Source of the DNA: Chrysoporthe austroafricana | Taxonomy: Eukaryota > Ascomycota > Sordariomycetes > Diaporthales > Cryphonectriaceae | Reading direction: 5' to 3' | Assembly (NCBI GenBank): GCA_001051155.2 | Contig: JYIP02000001.1 | Span: forward strand, 2,480,001-2,544,000 | DNA: 64,000 bases | In this document: in pieces, positions 39,448 to 50,920 of the stretch | Layout: the number at the start of each line of letters is the position of its first letter | Position numbering within the stretch: position 1 is the stretch's first letter | Notes under the pieces: model-generated | Database searches by the model: none | Told to the model about the DNA's origin: nothing | Seen by the model: the letters and a program-made list of their open reading frames with translations, nothing else | Translations under genes and position numbers: made by a program

Positions 39448-40503
39448 TCAAGAAAAGTTCGACGCCGCGGTAGCCGACGCTTCGCTGGCAACGCTAACAC
39501 CAGTGACAGTGATTGTTCCGCCGCTCGTGCTTGTTACACGCACGTCGACAGTATCCGTCCCGAAGCCGCTGGTGTTCTCGAAGTAGTTGTAGGTCGAGCG
39601 CGTCGTGTTCTGCCAGGTGCTCCCGCCGTCGGTGCTGACTTCGAGGCTCGCGATAGCCTCGTTCGAGTTCACTACCTGCATCGCGAACCAGTACGCCGAC
39701 GTTCCCGACTTGTTGACCAGCACGATGGGCGAAGTGATGCCGCACGACACGAAGGTGTAGCTGATGTCTATGATGCCCTCGGAGGCCGTGCCCAGCTCCA
39801 GGAAGGCGCTCTCGAAGAGGTCGAGGTGGCCGGAAGCGCACTCGGGACACTCGTCGACGATCTGGGAGGAGTGTTAGCGTGGGCTCGGTCGGATGTACAC
39901 GGAGCTGAGAGCGCTTACCATGGCGGTGATGGAGTTGCCGCTGGGGCCGGTGACCTTGACACACGCGCCACACTCGGCAGCATTGTCCCACACAGCACCC
40001 GAGTACGCTGTTCCGTACATGCTATTGGGGATGGTCGTCAGAGTGGTGAAAGAGCAGGCTCCGCCGCTCAGATTACCGCCATAGAAAGTCGCCTCTCCAC
40101 TTGTGACGGCGGAGCTGGTACTCTTAGTGGAGGTGCTAGATAAAGCGGCCGAGGAGCTGGTGGCCACAGCAGCTTCCACAGACACCGTTGAGGAAACGAC
40201 CGAGGGGGAGGCTACAGATGTGGAGGTCGCGCTGCTCGCGGGTGCAGATACAGAGGTCACAACAGTCACAGCCGCACTGCTAGTGGCTTCGGAGCTCGGG
40301 GCGGCGATCTCTGAAGACAAATCGTCGGTAGAGCTGGGAGATACAGCGCTGGGAGAGGTAGCGGCTGGAGCGGATACAGAAGTGGCGGGCGCAACGGTCT
40401 CAGTGCCAGAGCTCAACTGCGATGTCTTGGCCTTCTTTGGGCAAGCGGCGGCGGACGCGGCAGATATGGCTGACAGGGCCATAATAATGGTTTGGAATCT
40501 CAT
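39448..40503 (-). CDS. Secreted expansin-like protein with mucin-like stalk
   Basis: Exons 40503-39919 and 39861-39448 give 332 aa. The 57-nt intron has donor gtaagc, branch gctaac and acceptor cccag. The start MRFQTIIMALSAISAASAA is a clear signal peptide; an upstream in-frame ATG at 40584 would bury it and was not chosen. Residues about 30-150 are Ser/Thr/Ala/Val-rich with almost no charge, a likely O-glycosylated stalk. Residues about 152-250 form a double-psi beta-barrel (EATFYGGNLSGGACSFTT, SGAVWDNAAECGACVKVTGP, IVDECPECASGHLDLFESAF). The remainder resembles the expansin C-terminal module (TSAYWFAMQVVNSNEAIASLEVS). Such proteins act at cell walls, loosening or binding polysaccharide. A TATA box lies about 230 bp upstream. 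Confidence 0.88.
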
Positions 40504-43391
40504 TGTGTCGAAGTGAAGGTAGAGAATGTTGCTCTGAAAGAGTGGATGGGCAAGGCTCCGGCCTGGACGCAATGGCTTCTGCACTGCGAGATGAAAAAGA
40601 ATGTATCGAATGGTAAGGACCGTCTCAATCGCACTGGCGATTGGAATCAGAGGAACGACAGGACACGAGCAAAAGGTGATCTAAGGGGAACGGAAAAATT
40701 TCACGATCGTGGCCTCGGGCGACGGAGGCTCTTTTATATGGGATCCCGTGCAAAGGACATCAGGGCTGATACTCGCGGACTCATGGGTCCACAAGGTTCG
40801 GACAAGCCCGCGGATGCTACCCATCTTCATATGACCCAACTCTATTTACCTCGAAATGGCCAGAAGCAACACTTCGAAGCCCCAGTGCTGCTCAAATTCG
40901 CCGTTCTAATCTCATCTTAGGAGAGAGGGTTCATCTTAGCGTGGCTAGGGGTTTGAGGTGCAGGGGCCAGGGCCGCAGGATGGCAGAGCAGAGCAGCTCA
41001 CTTCCCGGACGTTCTAGACTGTTGTTTTTACGATGCATGGCTTGAGAGTCCTTCCACGGAAAAACCTGGGGTAAAGGTGGCTTGGTGTTTTGTTTGAGAA
41101 TGTCTCGCATCGAGGTTCCTGGCGCGGGACGGTATCTGCTGTGGGTTCCCGGGGGGTTCGCTTAGATGCGCGTTGCCTGATGATTTGCTAAAAGCCCTGG
41201 AGTTGACTGGTTGACAGGAGATAGACAGGCCATGGGTGACCGTTCAGGAGGGAAGGATCATGCTTTAGAATGAGTCCATCTTCACTTTCGGCACGCTGGC
41301 ATCCACCATGGCGAGATCCGTCTGTAGTACTAGCATGGTTTTGTCAGGAAATTCTTCAGGCGCCGTCAGCCCTTGAATCTCATGTCAATCACACAACGAG
41401 TTGCGCTAAGTATCAGAAGCAATCGATGATGATGTTCCTTTTGCCTTGAAATTTCCTTCCTGCTGACACTCCCATTTTGATCTCCGAGCAGGACTTGTTT
41501 GTCTCTGATCCATCGCAAATGCAGTAAATGTAGCAGTGCTGTCTACCAGTAACGGTTGCCAAGACCAATTGGGACCTCGGGACCTAGTTGCCGTGGTAGT
41601 AGTAGAACTGGGCCTGGCAAGACGTTACAGCTACGCAGAGGTCCATATAGCTCCACGGAGAGATGACTCTTCATCTTGTATAGAAATTTCCTTTTGGAGG
41701 TGGGCCCGTTGGCGGGGGGGTGGGCGCACACCGCATAGCGGAACAGCCATCATAGCACAAAGCGGGCCTCCTCGCATAGGTGGCAGCGGCACCACATCTA
41801 TCTGGAGCATCTTTGTAGCCGAAGCCATTAGTAACTCTCTGATGCTGATTCTGACGAGGGCGTTGAGGTTGACATGGGGCTGGTTGAGATGGAGAGATTG
41901 GGCGGTGACCACACTGGCCATGGTGACCATGAAGGCCACTGTGCCGAAAATGGCAGCAAATCATATTGAGCTTCATGATAATCTCAGGTTGTATTTGTTA
42001 TGTTAGTGACGGTGGTAATGGGAGTCTGGTCGTAAAGGGCCTTGATGTTGAGCAGAATACCTTAAGTGAGTCTATGTCGCTTGAAGGGGACTACTAGAAG
42101 AAACTGGGATATTAGTTGGCAAGGGGTCGACTTTGAAGTTGAAGTGATAGAAGATAAATTGGTAGGTTACTCAACACGGTGGTAGGCTGAAAGCTTGGGA
42201 GGGGGGCAGAGTGCTTGGACAATCTCGCAGGTGGCTTTTAGAACGAAGGACATATCAAACCATTAGTTTCATATAAACAGGGTGATGAATGTATTATATC
42301 CTCTCCAAATATCTCTGCTTTTGTTTAACCTAGCTGTTCCAATATAAGGTAATGCTTGCTTAGTTCATTAGAGCGTGGTCAGCCTCCTCAACGAGGACCT
42401 AACTTTCTATTCCAAGCACATGTTTCGGTTTAGCTTAGGTCCTTGTATCCTTGTTCCGTTACTGAATTTCAGTTATCAAGTGCTCTTCTCTCGGATCGAT
42501 TCTTTCTCCCGCCTTCCCTTTCCCTTTCAGGGCGTGGGAGACCCCCTGACTCACGGGCAGAGCGTCGGAATCGTCATTCACCCATCGGCTGCCCAGGGAC
42601 AGCCATGCTGTCCCATTGTATGTAGTAGTCTATTTTGAACTTTAGGGGAACATAAAAGCAGAGGTGATGAGTCTGGTAGCTATCGCAACGCTCAGCACCA
42701 GCAACCTCACCACCTAGGTAGCGACAGTGAGAGAGGGGGATGGGAAGCCTTTGCTGTCCGTACTGCACGTATAATTTGGGCATTGGTATTTCTATGAGAT
42801 GAAAAGAGGTGAGTGAGGAAAATACTTCTATTCAGGAGATACAGATCCAATCGTTACCAATTGTTGAACGGCCAAGGCGTCGAAAAAATCGTTTTACCCG
42901 ATCAAGTTGATGTACACATCACCTAGACCTTGAAATTGCCGCCGGCTGTGAAATGAAGTAGAATTGAATGAATTGTTGAACCATATCGTAAACTCAATGA
43001 GGTGAGCAGCGGTGATGTTGCAACCCTGGCCTCCGTGTTATATCTAAGGTGTGGGAGGTTGAAAGATGTGACTGCGGAGAGCGAGGGCGGAGGGTGAACT
43101 GCGGCGGGCCCCTGCATCGATCCGCCCGGGGCGGGAAGGTGCTGGGACCCTGGGCCGGAATGACGGGGTGCCCGTGGTTCGCAGCGGCTCAGCGGCGTCT
43201 GGCTTGCGCTCCGGCAAAAAAAATCGCATGTGCTTGAGGCGACGTCAACGTCAACTTTCAGTCTAGCTACGTCTCAGCAAACCATTGCTTCCCACCTTCT
43301 TTCCTTGTCACGGCGGAAAGATGAAAGTCTTCGAGTTCGTCTCGTAATATTCTAATCTCTCCTTCCAAGAGCCGATGTCGACCCTTCAAGC
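40504..43391. other. Gene-poor 2.9-kb region
   Basis: Contains the expansin-like promoter at one end and the UbiB-kinase promoter at the other. The middle is AT-richer. A possible broken secreted cysteine-rich reading frame at about 41670-41976 (-) is described in the findings. No other gene, RNA or repeat is supported. Confidence 0.5.
40732..40738 (-). promoter_or_regulatory. TATA box of the expansin-like gene
   Basis: On the minus strand the sequence reads CATATAAAAG, about 230 bp upstream of the start at 40503. Strong TATA boxes are typical of tightly regulated secreted-protein genes. Confidence 0.5.
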
Positions 43392-45275
43392 ATGAAGGCT
43401 TCTATTTCCACGACGTTTCTGCGTCCCGCGGCACGGCCAACGCACTGGACGTGTACAACATGTCGCAGCCCTTTCCTGAGGACGACTCCTAAGCAACCCT
43501 TGACAATACGGCAGAATGTCGCAAGCAGACGAGCATATTCCTCAGGAGCATCGAGGCCACCTCCGCGCCCCAGAGGAAGAGTCCTCCTCTTTGCCAGTGC
43601 TGCAGGAGCAGGAGCGAGCGTCCTAGCTATGGCAGAAGATGTGAAGAGCACCTTCGAGGGCTCGGAACGGGCAGGCAGAGTGGCTTCGGCCTTGTTTATC
43701 TGCATAAATGAGTCAGTGGACCTGAGCCATATTCGACCACACTGAGTCTGATACCAAGTTGTGCAGTTACCGGACGACGTTGAACCAGCGCGATAAGATC
43801 ACCGATGCAGAAGAGAAGGACACTCTGCTAAAGAGCTGCCACAAGAGATGCGCAGAGAGAACCCTCAGGGTACTAGAGAAGAATGGCGGCATATTCATCA
43901 AGCTGGGCCAGCACTTGGTATGTACCTGCCTTCGAGGGGGCGAGCGAATTCGTTATTACTGACTGTGTCCCAGAGCGCGATGAACTACCTACTTCCCACC
44001 GAATGGACATCGACATTCATACCGCTACAGGACAAGTGCCCGGTCTCGTCATACGAGTCGATTGAAGAGATGTTCAAAAGGGACACAGGAGAGGATCTGG
44101 CCGACTACTTCTCCGAATTCGCCCATGAGCCCATTGGTGCCGCTTCGCTCGCCCAGGTTCACCTGGCCACGATCAAGGAGACGGGCCAGAAAGTAGCCGT
44201 GAAAGTACAGCACCCGACTCTGGCACAGTGGGCGCCCCTCGACCTCGCTCTGACAAGATACACCTTCTCAACACTCAAGAGGTTCTTCCCCGAATACGAC
44301 CTCGAGTGGCTGTCCAAAGAGATGGACCTGTCCCTACCACAGGAACTCGACTTTCAATGTGAAGCCCAGAACGCCATGCGCATGAAATCCCATTTCGCCA
44401 ACTACCCGAAACTACCCCTCCTCATCCCTTCCGTGATCTGGGCTAAAAAACGAATACTTGTGATGGCATGCGAGTTGGGTCACAGGCTGGACGACCTGGA
44501 ATACCTCGACTCACAGGGTATTGACCGCGACGAGGTCTCTGCGACGCTCGCTCGGATCTTCAACGAGATGATTTTTGGCGAAGGTGCACCGCTACACTGT
44601 GATCCGCATGGTGGGAATATCTCGATCCGGAAGAACGACTCGCGAAGACATGGTGCCAACTTTGATGTGATACTCTACGACCACGGCCTCTACCGAGATA
44701 TACCATCCGACATACGCCGTTCGTACGCCAAGATGTGGCTGGCCGTCATCGATGGTGACATGGAACGGATGAAGAAGCATACGAAAGACGTCGCCGGCAT
44801 CACAGATGAGCAATTTCCGCTCTTCGCATCGGCCATCACGGGTCGCGATTTCAGCGTGGTGCAGTCGTCGATTTTGAAACCCAAGTCTGAGGACGAAAAA
44901 AAGAACATGGGTGGCGCTCTACAAGAGGGTCTGCTTGCAGACCTCGTGCAGCTGCTTGGTCAAGTGCCCCGAGTAATACTACTCATTTTGAAGACCAACG
45001 ATCTCACGCGCAGCCTCGACGAGAGCCTCCACACGCGACAGGGCCCGATTCGAAATTTTATGATTCTGGCAAGATATTGCATGCGGACTGTGTTCAACGA
45101 GCAGCTCGAACAAATTCGGGAGCACGGGTCGTACTTCCACCCGTCGAACATGCTCAGGCTGCTCACCGCATCGTTCAGCTTTCTTCGAGTCGAGGTGAAG
45201 CTGAAGTTGTTTGAACTTTGGCTCAGCGCAAAGAGGGCAATGGGCTGGAACGGTGCCGAATTTATGGGAATGTGA
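43392..45275 (+). CDS. UbiB/ADCK-family atypical kinase, mitochondrial (ADCK1/Mcp2-like)
   Basis: Exons 43392-43711, 43767-43917 and 43974-45275 give 590 aa. Introns are 55 nt and 56 nt, GT-AG. The N-terminus is Arg/Thr/Ser-rich (ISTTFLRPAAR) with a hydrophobic stretch (VLLFASAAGAGASVLAMA), fitting mitochondrial targeting and an inner-membrane anchor. UbiB motifs in order: FIKLGQ (KxGQ), EPIGAASLAQVH (Ala-rich loop), VAVKVQHP (catalytic Lys), LPQELDFQCEAQNA, HCDPHGGNI (catalytic loop) and LYDHGLY (metal-binding DFG equivalent). The set fits the ADCK1/ADCK5 and yeast Mcp2 (Cqd) branch, linked to coenzyme Q distribution and lipid balance, better than Coq8/ADCK3. COQ7 lies elsewhere in the window, probably by chance. 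Confidence 0.92.
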
Positions 45276-45576
45276 AAATGGGTTGGAGGAGGGGGTCGGG
45301 ACGAGCAATGATACACGCACATAGATCTTGATACCTCGCATCATGGCCGGGAGTTTGGTTAGACGAGTCGCCGAGATGTCTACAAGCAAGACGAATCTTA
45401 TCATTTTGTAATTCCACTTGATTTTGAGGGCGGGCCACATAGTGGACGTTGGACCGGGGCCCGGGGAGGGTCCGGAGGATGGTCTCGACCTCCTCATCTG
45501 GGATGGTAGGAAGCAGACCCCGGGGAAATGGTGTGAGACCATTGGTCTTCTCCATGCTGATGCTGCTTAGGTGCAT
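45262..45576 (-). CDS. Possible small ORF overlapping the UbiB-kinase 3' end
   Basis: A 104-codon frame starting MHLSSISMEKTNGLTPFPRGLLPTI would overlap the last codons of the kinase gene on the other strand. The first 50 codons have coding-like third positions (many GAG, GTC, ATC, CTC), then the bias fades. No family is recognised. It could be a spliced small gene whose downstream exon I cannot place, or antisense noise. Confidence 0.25.
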   Translation of the reverse strand: MHLSSISMEKTNGLTPFPRGLLPTIPDEEVETILRTLPGPRSNVHYVARPQNQVELQNDKIRLACRHLGDSSNQTPGHDARYQDLCACIIARPDPLLQPIFTFP

Positions 45577-45887
45577 CGCATTGGCACTAACAAATGGCCT
45601 CGTGCCTGGGTGCCTACGTTCTCCCGTTCTGATCCGTTCTTCCTATGCTCGTTCTATCTGCGGAGCGGATTAATATTGTGGCGTTTCCCTACATCCCTAC
45701 CCTTGTTCTAAGTCGCCATATCGAAGCCGCGTGCGTATAAATTGGGGCTCCTCGCGCGTCTGCTGTCCTACCGAATCTGTCTGCTCTTGTCATAGATCTG
45801 CTCATAAGCCTTCTTCAGAATTTATGTTCCCGTCCCCCAGGCGATCGCAGCAGATCTTAGCATCGCAAAAGTGTTCTCTCATTCCCA
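45276..45887. other. Intergenic region before the methyltransferase gene
   Basis: Holds the 3' flank of the UbiB-kinase gene, a low-confidence antisense ORF and the methyltransferase promoter with a TATA box. A pyrimidine-rich leader precedes 45888. Confidence 0.5.
45736..45742 (+). promoter_or_regulatory. TATA box of the methyltransferase gene
   Basis: TATAAAT, about 150 bp upstream of the ATG at 45888 and followed by a C/T-rich leader. Placement fits a fungal core promoter. Confidence 0.5.
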
Positions 45888-47081
45888 ATGGCTTCCACCG
45901 AGGATATTCCTTCCCCTAGCTTCTTACCTTCATGGCTCTCGGACAGGCTGGCGAGTTACATCCGCATTGGTCAAGTCTTCCAGTCCGCGGCGTACTGTGA
46001 GTTGGTCCTCCCACTCCCCTTTCGTGCCACTTCAGCCTTTCTTGAACAGCGAGGAGTTTTCGTCCCTAAAGATCCCGAGTATTAACGTGTGAGAAATCCA
46101 CAGACTTCCTGAGAGACCTCTGGGCCGGCATACGCCAGGGCCATTTGGCTGTTCTCTTCGGCCGCGCCAACCAAGAGGTCCGCGACCAGGCGTTCGCAGA
46201 TTGGTTTCGGGCAGCTAGTGAGTGTTGTATCATGCCAGCCTCAACAGATTCCCATTTACTTTTTCCTTAACCTTGTTTTCTTCCTTTCTGTCTTTGTCTT
46301 CCCCGTGCTTATAACTCGCCCTGTACCAGGCCACGACATCAGCCAGTACGAGGCAACAACTGCTCTCCCCTCCCTTGTCGCCTCCGCGCACGGCATCGTG
46401 ATTGATCTCGGCCCGGGAACGGGCAACCAGCTAGAGCGCTTCGACGCGTCCAGGATCGAACACGCGTACGGCGTAGAGCCCAACACGGCCTTCGCGGAGC
46501 CGTTTATGGCGCGGCTGAAGACGACGCAGGTGGGGCAAGATGGTAAGTACACACTGGTCCCGTGCGGGATCGAGGATGTGGACGTGTTGGAGAGGCACGG
46601 GCTGGTCGAGGGGAGCATCGACTGCGTTGTCAGCACACAGGTCATGGTGAGTCTTTTAGCTGGTTCTAATATACCTTGTAGGCAAAGCAGGGAGAGGGCC
46701 ATTTCCGTACTGACAGATAGTGACAAGTGTTCCCTCCCGGACCTCGAGCAGCAGGTCCGACATATGCATAGGCTACTGAAGCCAGGCGGCGAGCTCATAT
46801 TCTTTGAACACTGCCGGAATGAGGATCCTATAACGAGGGCCGTGCAGTGTAAGTCTCTGGGATTCGTCTCGCAAAGTTGTTTCGTACGGCTGACGAGCTC
46901 GACAGGGCTGTGGGATCTCGTCTGGCCGAGCGTCATTGGCGGATGTCGCCTAGACCGTGTGACTAGAGATATCTTAGTCAAGGCTGTTGACTGGGAGGTA
47001 GTGGAAATACACACCGATGCGGAAGCACATATGACCATGCCTCGGATCTGGGGTAGGTTGGTAAAGCAACGAGCTTCCTAG
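45888..47081 (+). CDS. Class I SAM-dependent methyltransferase (METTL7-like)
   Basis: Five exons: 45888-45996, 46104-46217, 46330-46646, 46728-46848 and 46906-47081, giving 278 aa. Exons 1-2 encode a hydrophobic/amphipathic lead (LPSWLSDRLASYIRIGQVFQS). The Rossmann fold starts with motif I, IVIDLGPGTGNQ, then YGVEPN (acidic end of strand 2), SIDCVVSTQVMCSLPD, and LLKPGGELIFFEHCRNED. The layout and the FEH...C pattern resemble METTL7-type methyltransferases, which act on thiols or lipids at membranes. The substrate here is unknown. All introns are GT-AG, 57-112 nt. Exon 3 could end at CAG/gtcatg or ATG/gtgagt; the second keeps the frame. Confidence 0.88.
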
Positions 47082-47302
47082 ATTGACGTGCGCCCCCGGA
47101 GAGAAATGCTGTTGATGGTAGAGTTATGGCTGGAGCTGCCTCCTGCAAGGCCAAGTGAGCCAGGGAGCAGAGGCTGAAGTCATTCATAGAAATCAATTTT
47201 GTGACCTGCGCCGGTGCCTGCTCTATATATGCCAGATTGGTATATCAGAAATCCAGACAACAAACCCACCCAAAGAAACAAACGACCCCGGACCCCCCCC
47301 CC

Positions 47303-48688
47303 TCAATCCTCATACCCGCCCTTCTCGACGCCAATCATGCCAGTATTTGCCCTCCTCCTCTTCTTACCCCATGTTTCCCTGATCCACTCACTCAAAGTGA
47401 AGCCCCAGTGACCCGCGACTAGCGCGCCGCTGAGGATGTTGATGACCTTGACGATGAAGACGATGAAGCTGTCGCGCGACTCCTCGATCTGCAGCAGGAT
47501 GGGCTCGATGTCGTACTTGAAGAAAACGCCCGGGATGACGCGCTCGCTGACCTCGTGGCTCTGCTCCGTCACGGCGTACTGGTTGGTGAAAAGGGTATCC
47601 GGGTTGTACGGGTTCGCAGGGCCGACGCTGTAGACGGTGGGCACGATGGACATGAAGTATTGGAACTTGTGGAAATGGGTTTCGGCGATGTTGACGGTAC
47701 GGTCGAGGGGGTTCTCGAGGGAGGGGTAGAAGCCGCCGAAGGAGAGCTCGTTGACGATGTGTGAGAAGTTAAACTCTGCGCGTGTGGAAGTCAGTCAGGA
47801 TGTCCTCTGGAGTAGAAAAGGATGGGCAACGTACTGCTGTGGTCCAGGTGCTCCCCGAACTCCATGTATCCATGGCCACGGGCAGTAACGTGAAAATCAC
47901 CCTGCACTTTGTTCAGATCCAAGCTCCCAAAGATGCGGCAAGAATCGGCATTTGCACCCCCGCCCTTGATTTTGGGTGTCTTTGCCCACTTCGCCCTCTT
48001 GGTCCCGAGCCTCACAATGTCGTGAATGTGCTCCTCGCCAAACCCCTCGTCATGGCCATGCAGAGCCACCCATCCCTCACCGGTGACGATCCGGCCCTGC
48101 TCGTCCCTGTTCAGCTTGTGATTGCCCTTCTTGTCGACCCAGTGCGTCCAGAGGGTGTTCTCGCGCTTCAGCTTGTTCGCGGCAAGGATGCGGTCGCCCG
48201 AGGCGTCCTGCACATTGATGTGCAGGTCGGTACACTTCATGCGCACCACCATGTCCAGGTTGATCTGCAGGCTGTGGCCCACGCCCTTCTCGACGGCGAA
48301 GGTGTGCGTCTCGGCGCCACGCCACCACCGCGAAAGCTCGGACCATACGAGGATGAGGGAGACGAAGACCATCGCCACGGTCCATTTGCCGCCGCCCGAG
48401 GTGCGGGTTACGTATTGGGGTTTGGATTTCGCTGTGAGTAGCGGACAGGTTAGCCTTGGGTTGCCGCACGCTGAGGGGGCCAGAGATAAAGCTCCGGATA
48501 ACATAAGGGGAGGAAGTTAGGAGAGAGAGTCCCTCACGGAATGCGTCGAATGCGCTGACTATGCTGCCCTTTGCGCCGAAAGCATCCTCGTCCAGACTGG
48601 TGTCCTTGAAGCCGTTCATGGGTGGAGCATTAAGAGGCGCGTCTGAGTACGGGCTGCCGTACTGGCCCTGCTGTGGTTGCCAAGCCAT
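47303..48688 (-). CDS. COPII vesicle protein ERV41 (ERGIC2-like)
   Basis: Exons 48688-48538, 48431-47835 and 47775-47303 give 406 aa. Erv41 with Erv46 cycles between ER and Golgi in COPII vesicles and retrieves escaped ER proteins. The FDAFPKSKPQYVTRTSGGGKW segment and first membrane span (TVAMVFVSLILVW, about 66-85) are typical of the family N-terminus. The lumenal domain includes VVRMKCTDLHINVQDASGDR, RIFGSLDLNKVQGDFHVTARG, FNFSHIVNELSFGGFYPSLENPLD and VPTVY. The second span is SFIVFIVKVINILSGALVAGHW near the C-terminus. Erv46-type CxxC motifs are absent, favouring Erv41. Both introns (106 and 59 nt) are GT-AG. Confidence 0.93.
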
Positions 48689-50920
48689 GGCCGGCTAGGA
48701 GACCCTCGAAGGTCCAGCGGAAAGTCGTCGTGAGTCAACTTCGTCGCTATATCGTCCTGTGAAGCGCTTCCTGGAGTTGAGCTCCCGCAGGAGGAGGTCG
48801 CGTTGAGACCAGCGCGCGCCGGAAACTCTGATCGCCGCAGGAGATGTTCGCCAATGCGAAAGTCGCTCAATTCTGTCCGTCGACCTCCTCTTCGGCTAGA
48901 ATTCGCATTGCTCGGGTCCCCCCATTAAGCAATTCGTCAAGTGCGGTCGGCAGTAGATTCGTGGAGCTTGCGAGGCTCACAGATGGAATTTCTAAAGTTA
49001 GTAGGGGACCTCACCCAGAGGACAGGTAGCAATTGGAAGTTCGGCTTAGAATACCCCGGCTAAAAAGGCGCCTGCGTTCGTCACCCACAGGGGTGGGCCT
49101 AAAATTGGAGGGGAGGGGGGCAGCTCCACTTTTCGACTTACACGAGGCTGAGATTGTCGAGGAGTCCACCACCACTGCTTACGCCCACCGCCCATCCAAG
49201 CACCGACATACAGCCACACGGCTGCTACTACGCCTAAAATCTGACAGCTTGCTTATTCAATACCTTCCTTTCACCACTAAATCATCCACTCACCACTCAC
49301 TCAGAGGTTTGCTGGTAGCATTGCCATTGCTGCCCCTTCCATTACTAGCAAACTTACCATGCTCTTGGCGAGGCCGTCTAAGTCCTGCATTGCTCCCCAT
49401 TTCGATTCTGGACGTCTCTGTGTTGGCTCCATCCTACTATGTTGAAGCTCAGCAACGATTTTGTGAGAGTAGGCTGGCATACATCACCTGCAGACATCCC
49501 GACCTCATTGTTAGCTTTCATATGGCCAGACATCAAGGTGGCTCCCATATTTCTGACTGTTGGAGTCTGTTTTGGTTTTCTCTGTTGCATTCAAGAAATC
49601 CAGACACTTCTCTCTTGCTGCTTCTACTCGTGTCTTACATAGCTAGCCTAGGCACGACTCAGGGAGCACGCCTCTCCCAATGTCTCCAGAAGAGGGGCGA
49701 AAGGACGAACCCCGCGGATGAAAAACAATCCGAAGCAAAATTGCAGAGGAGATGTAAGATGAGTATCCCTTTAATTCCAAATCGCAATGCCTGCTCCGAG
49801 GATAATCACACGTTCCGCCAAGACTATTTATTCAATGAATTCGAGTAGAAAACTTGAAACATCTCTTCACACCCTTATCTTTTTCGTCCCCTGAGCTTTT
49901 TGCACAGTAACCCTATCCTTGAACCGTGCAAACAAGTTAACCATTCTTAGCCTAATCCTGTCAGAGCTCACACGTGTCTTCTAGCTGCTAATACTGTTGC
50001 CTTTCATAAGCAGCTCGGCAGCTCGAAATATCAGAGGGCCACAGCTTTTGCCATTCTGCTGCGGGCATGGGGAGGAAGAAATTGTTAGCATTCGCCTCTA
50101 CCTAGGTCGGGTGTAAATAAGCAATTAAGCCGAGAGCGTTTTCCCGCATTCTGGTATCTGAAGTCCAAGTACCCAAACTCAAGCTGTGAAAGAGTAAGCC
50201 CTGCTCTCTTCGATTCCTGTAGGGTTTGTGACATACCATGATAGTGCCTCTCAATGAGTCCAGCGCCACCCATGCGCCTCGTAGTCTACGGAGCAACTCT
50301 ACCTACCGCATATTCGAATGATATGCTGGAATAAGCGTAAAATTGACGATTCGATAATTTCAGACGTACTGTCATGTTCGTGTCTATAAGTCTATCTGAG
50401 AAGAATGAATTATTACACAAATGCAACAATCAACAATGTCTCGGGGTATCATATAAGACCACAAAGAATTGAAAACATGCTGCAATCTAGGAGAAGAACG
50501 CCGTTGCTATGCGTCAACTACCCACAACTCATCCGTCCCCGTCCGTTTCCCTTCATTGCATGGCTCGTTGCAGTGTGGTGACAATCAACCGGAGAGCAAC
50601 CCGCCCTGCAAGCAGAGTCTAATGACGGACGGAGGATGGCACAAGTGGAAAAGGTTCACTTACAGTATGTCATGGCGTAATTTGGACAGCGTTGCCCTTC
50701 TGCTTGGTTGATCTTGTGCGGATTAGTTAATCGCTGGCTGTACTTCCTCCCCTGTGCGTATTAGAAGGATCTCGCGTGCTTTTCCTACGTCCTCTAGCTT
50801 CTTTCTTGGCATCTCGGCACCGCGGCTTGAAAGTGGGTCAGGGTTGTGGGGCCCGTGAGAGGCCCGTATTCTTCGTCCTCTCCCGCCTCGTCTAAAGCTT
50901 GTCTCTTTCTACGGATCATC
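48689..50920. other. Gene-poor 2.2-kb region
   Basis: The part near 48689 is the ERV41 promoter. A 271-codon frame (49033-49848, +) is open but unconvincing and is listed separately. The rest, 49850-50920, is AT-rich with no gene, RNA or repeat I can support. Confidence 0.5.
49033..49848 (+). CDS. Long unassigned open frame, doubtful
   Basis: A 271-codon frame starting MEVRLRIPRLKRRLR, rich in Leu, Ser, His and Arg. It has a hydrophobic stretch near the middle (LLVALPLLPLPLLANLP) and another near residue 200. Codon third positions show no clear C/G bias, and I recognise no domain. A second overlapping frame (49439-49642) encodes a different hydrophobic stretch (APIFLTVGVCFGFLCC). Either could be an exon of a small membrane protein, or both may be chance. 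Its length is the only argument for it. Confidence 0.2.
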   Translation: MEVRLRIPRLKRRLRSSPTGVGLKLEGRGAAPLFDLHEAEIVEESTTTAYAHRPSKHRHTATRLLLRLKSDSLLIQYLPFTTKSSTHHSLRGLLVALPLLPLPLLANLPCSWRGRLSPALLPISILDVSVLAPSYYVEAQQRFCESRLAYITCRHPDLIVSFHMARHQGGSHISDCWSLFWFSLLHSRNPDTSLLLLLLVSYIASLGTTQGARLSQCLQKRGERTNPADEKQSEAKLQRRCKMSIPLIPNRNACSEDNHTFRQDYLFNEFE

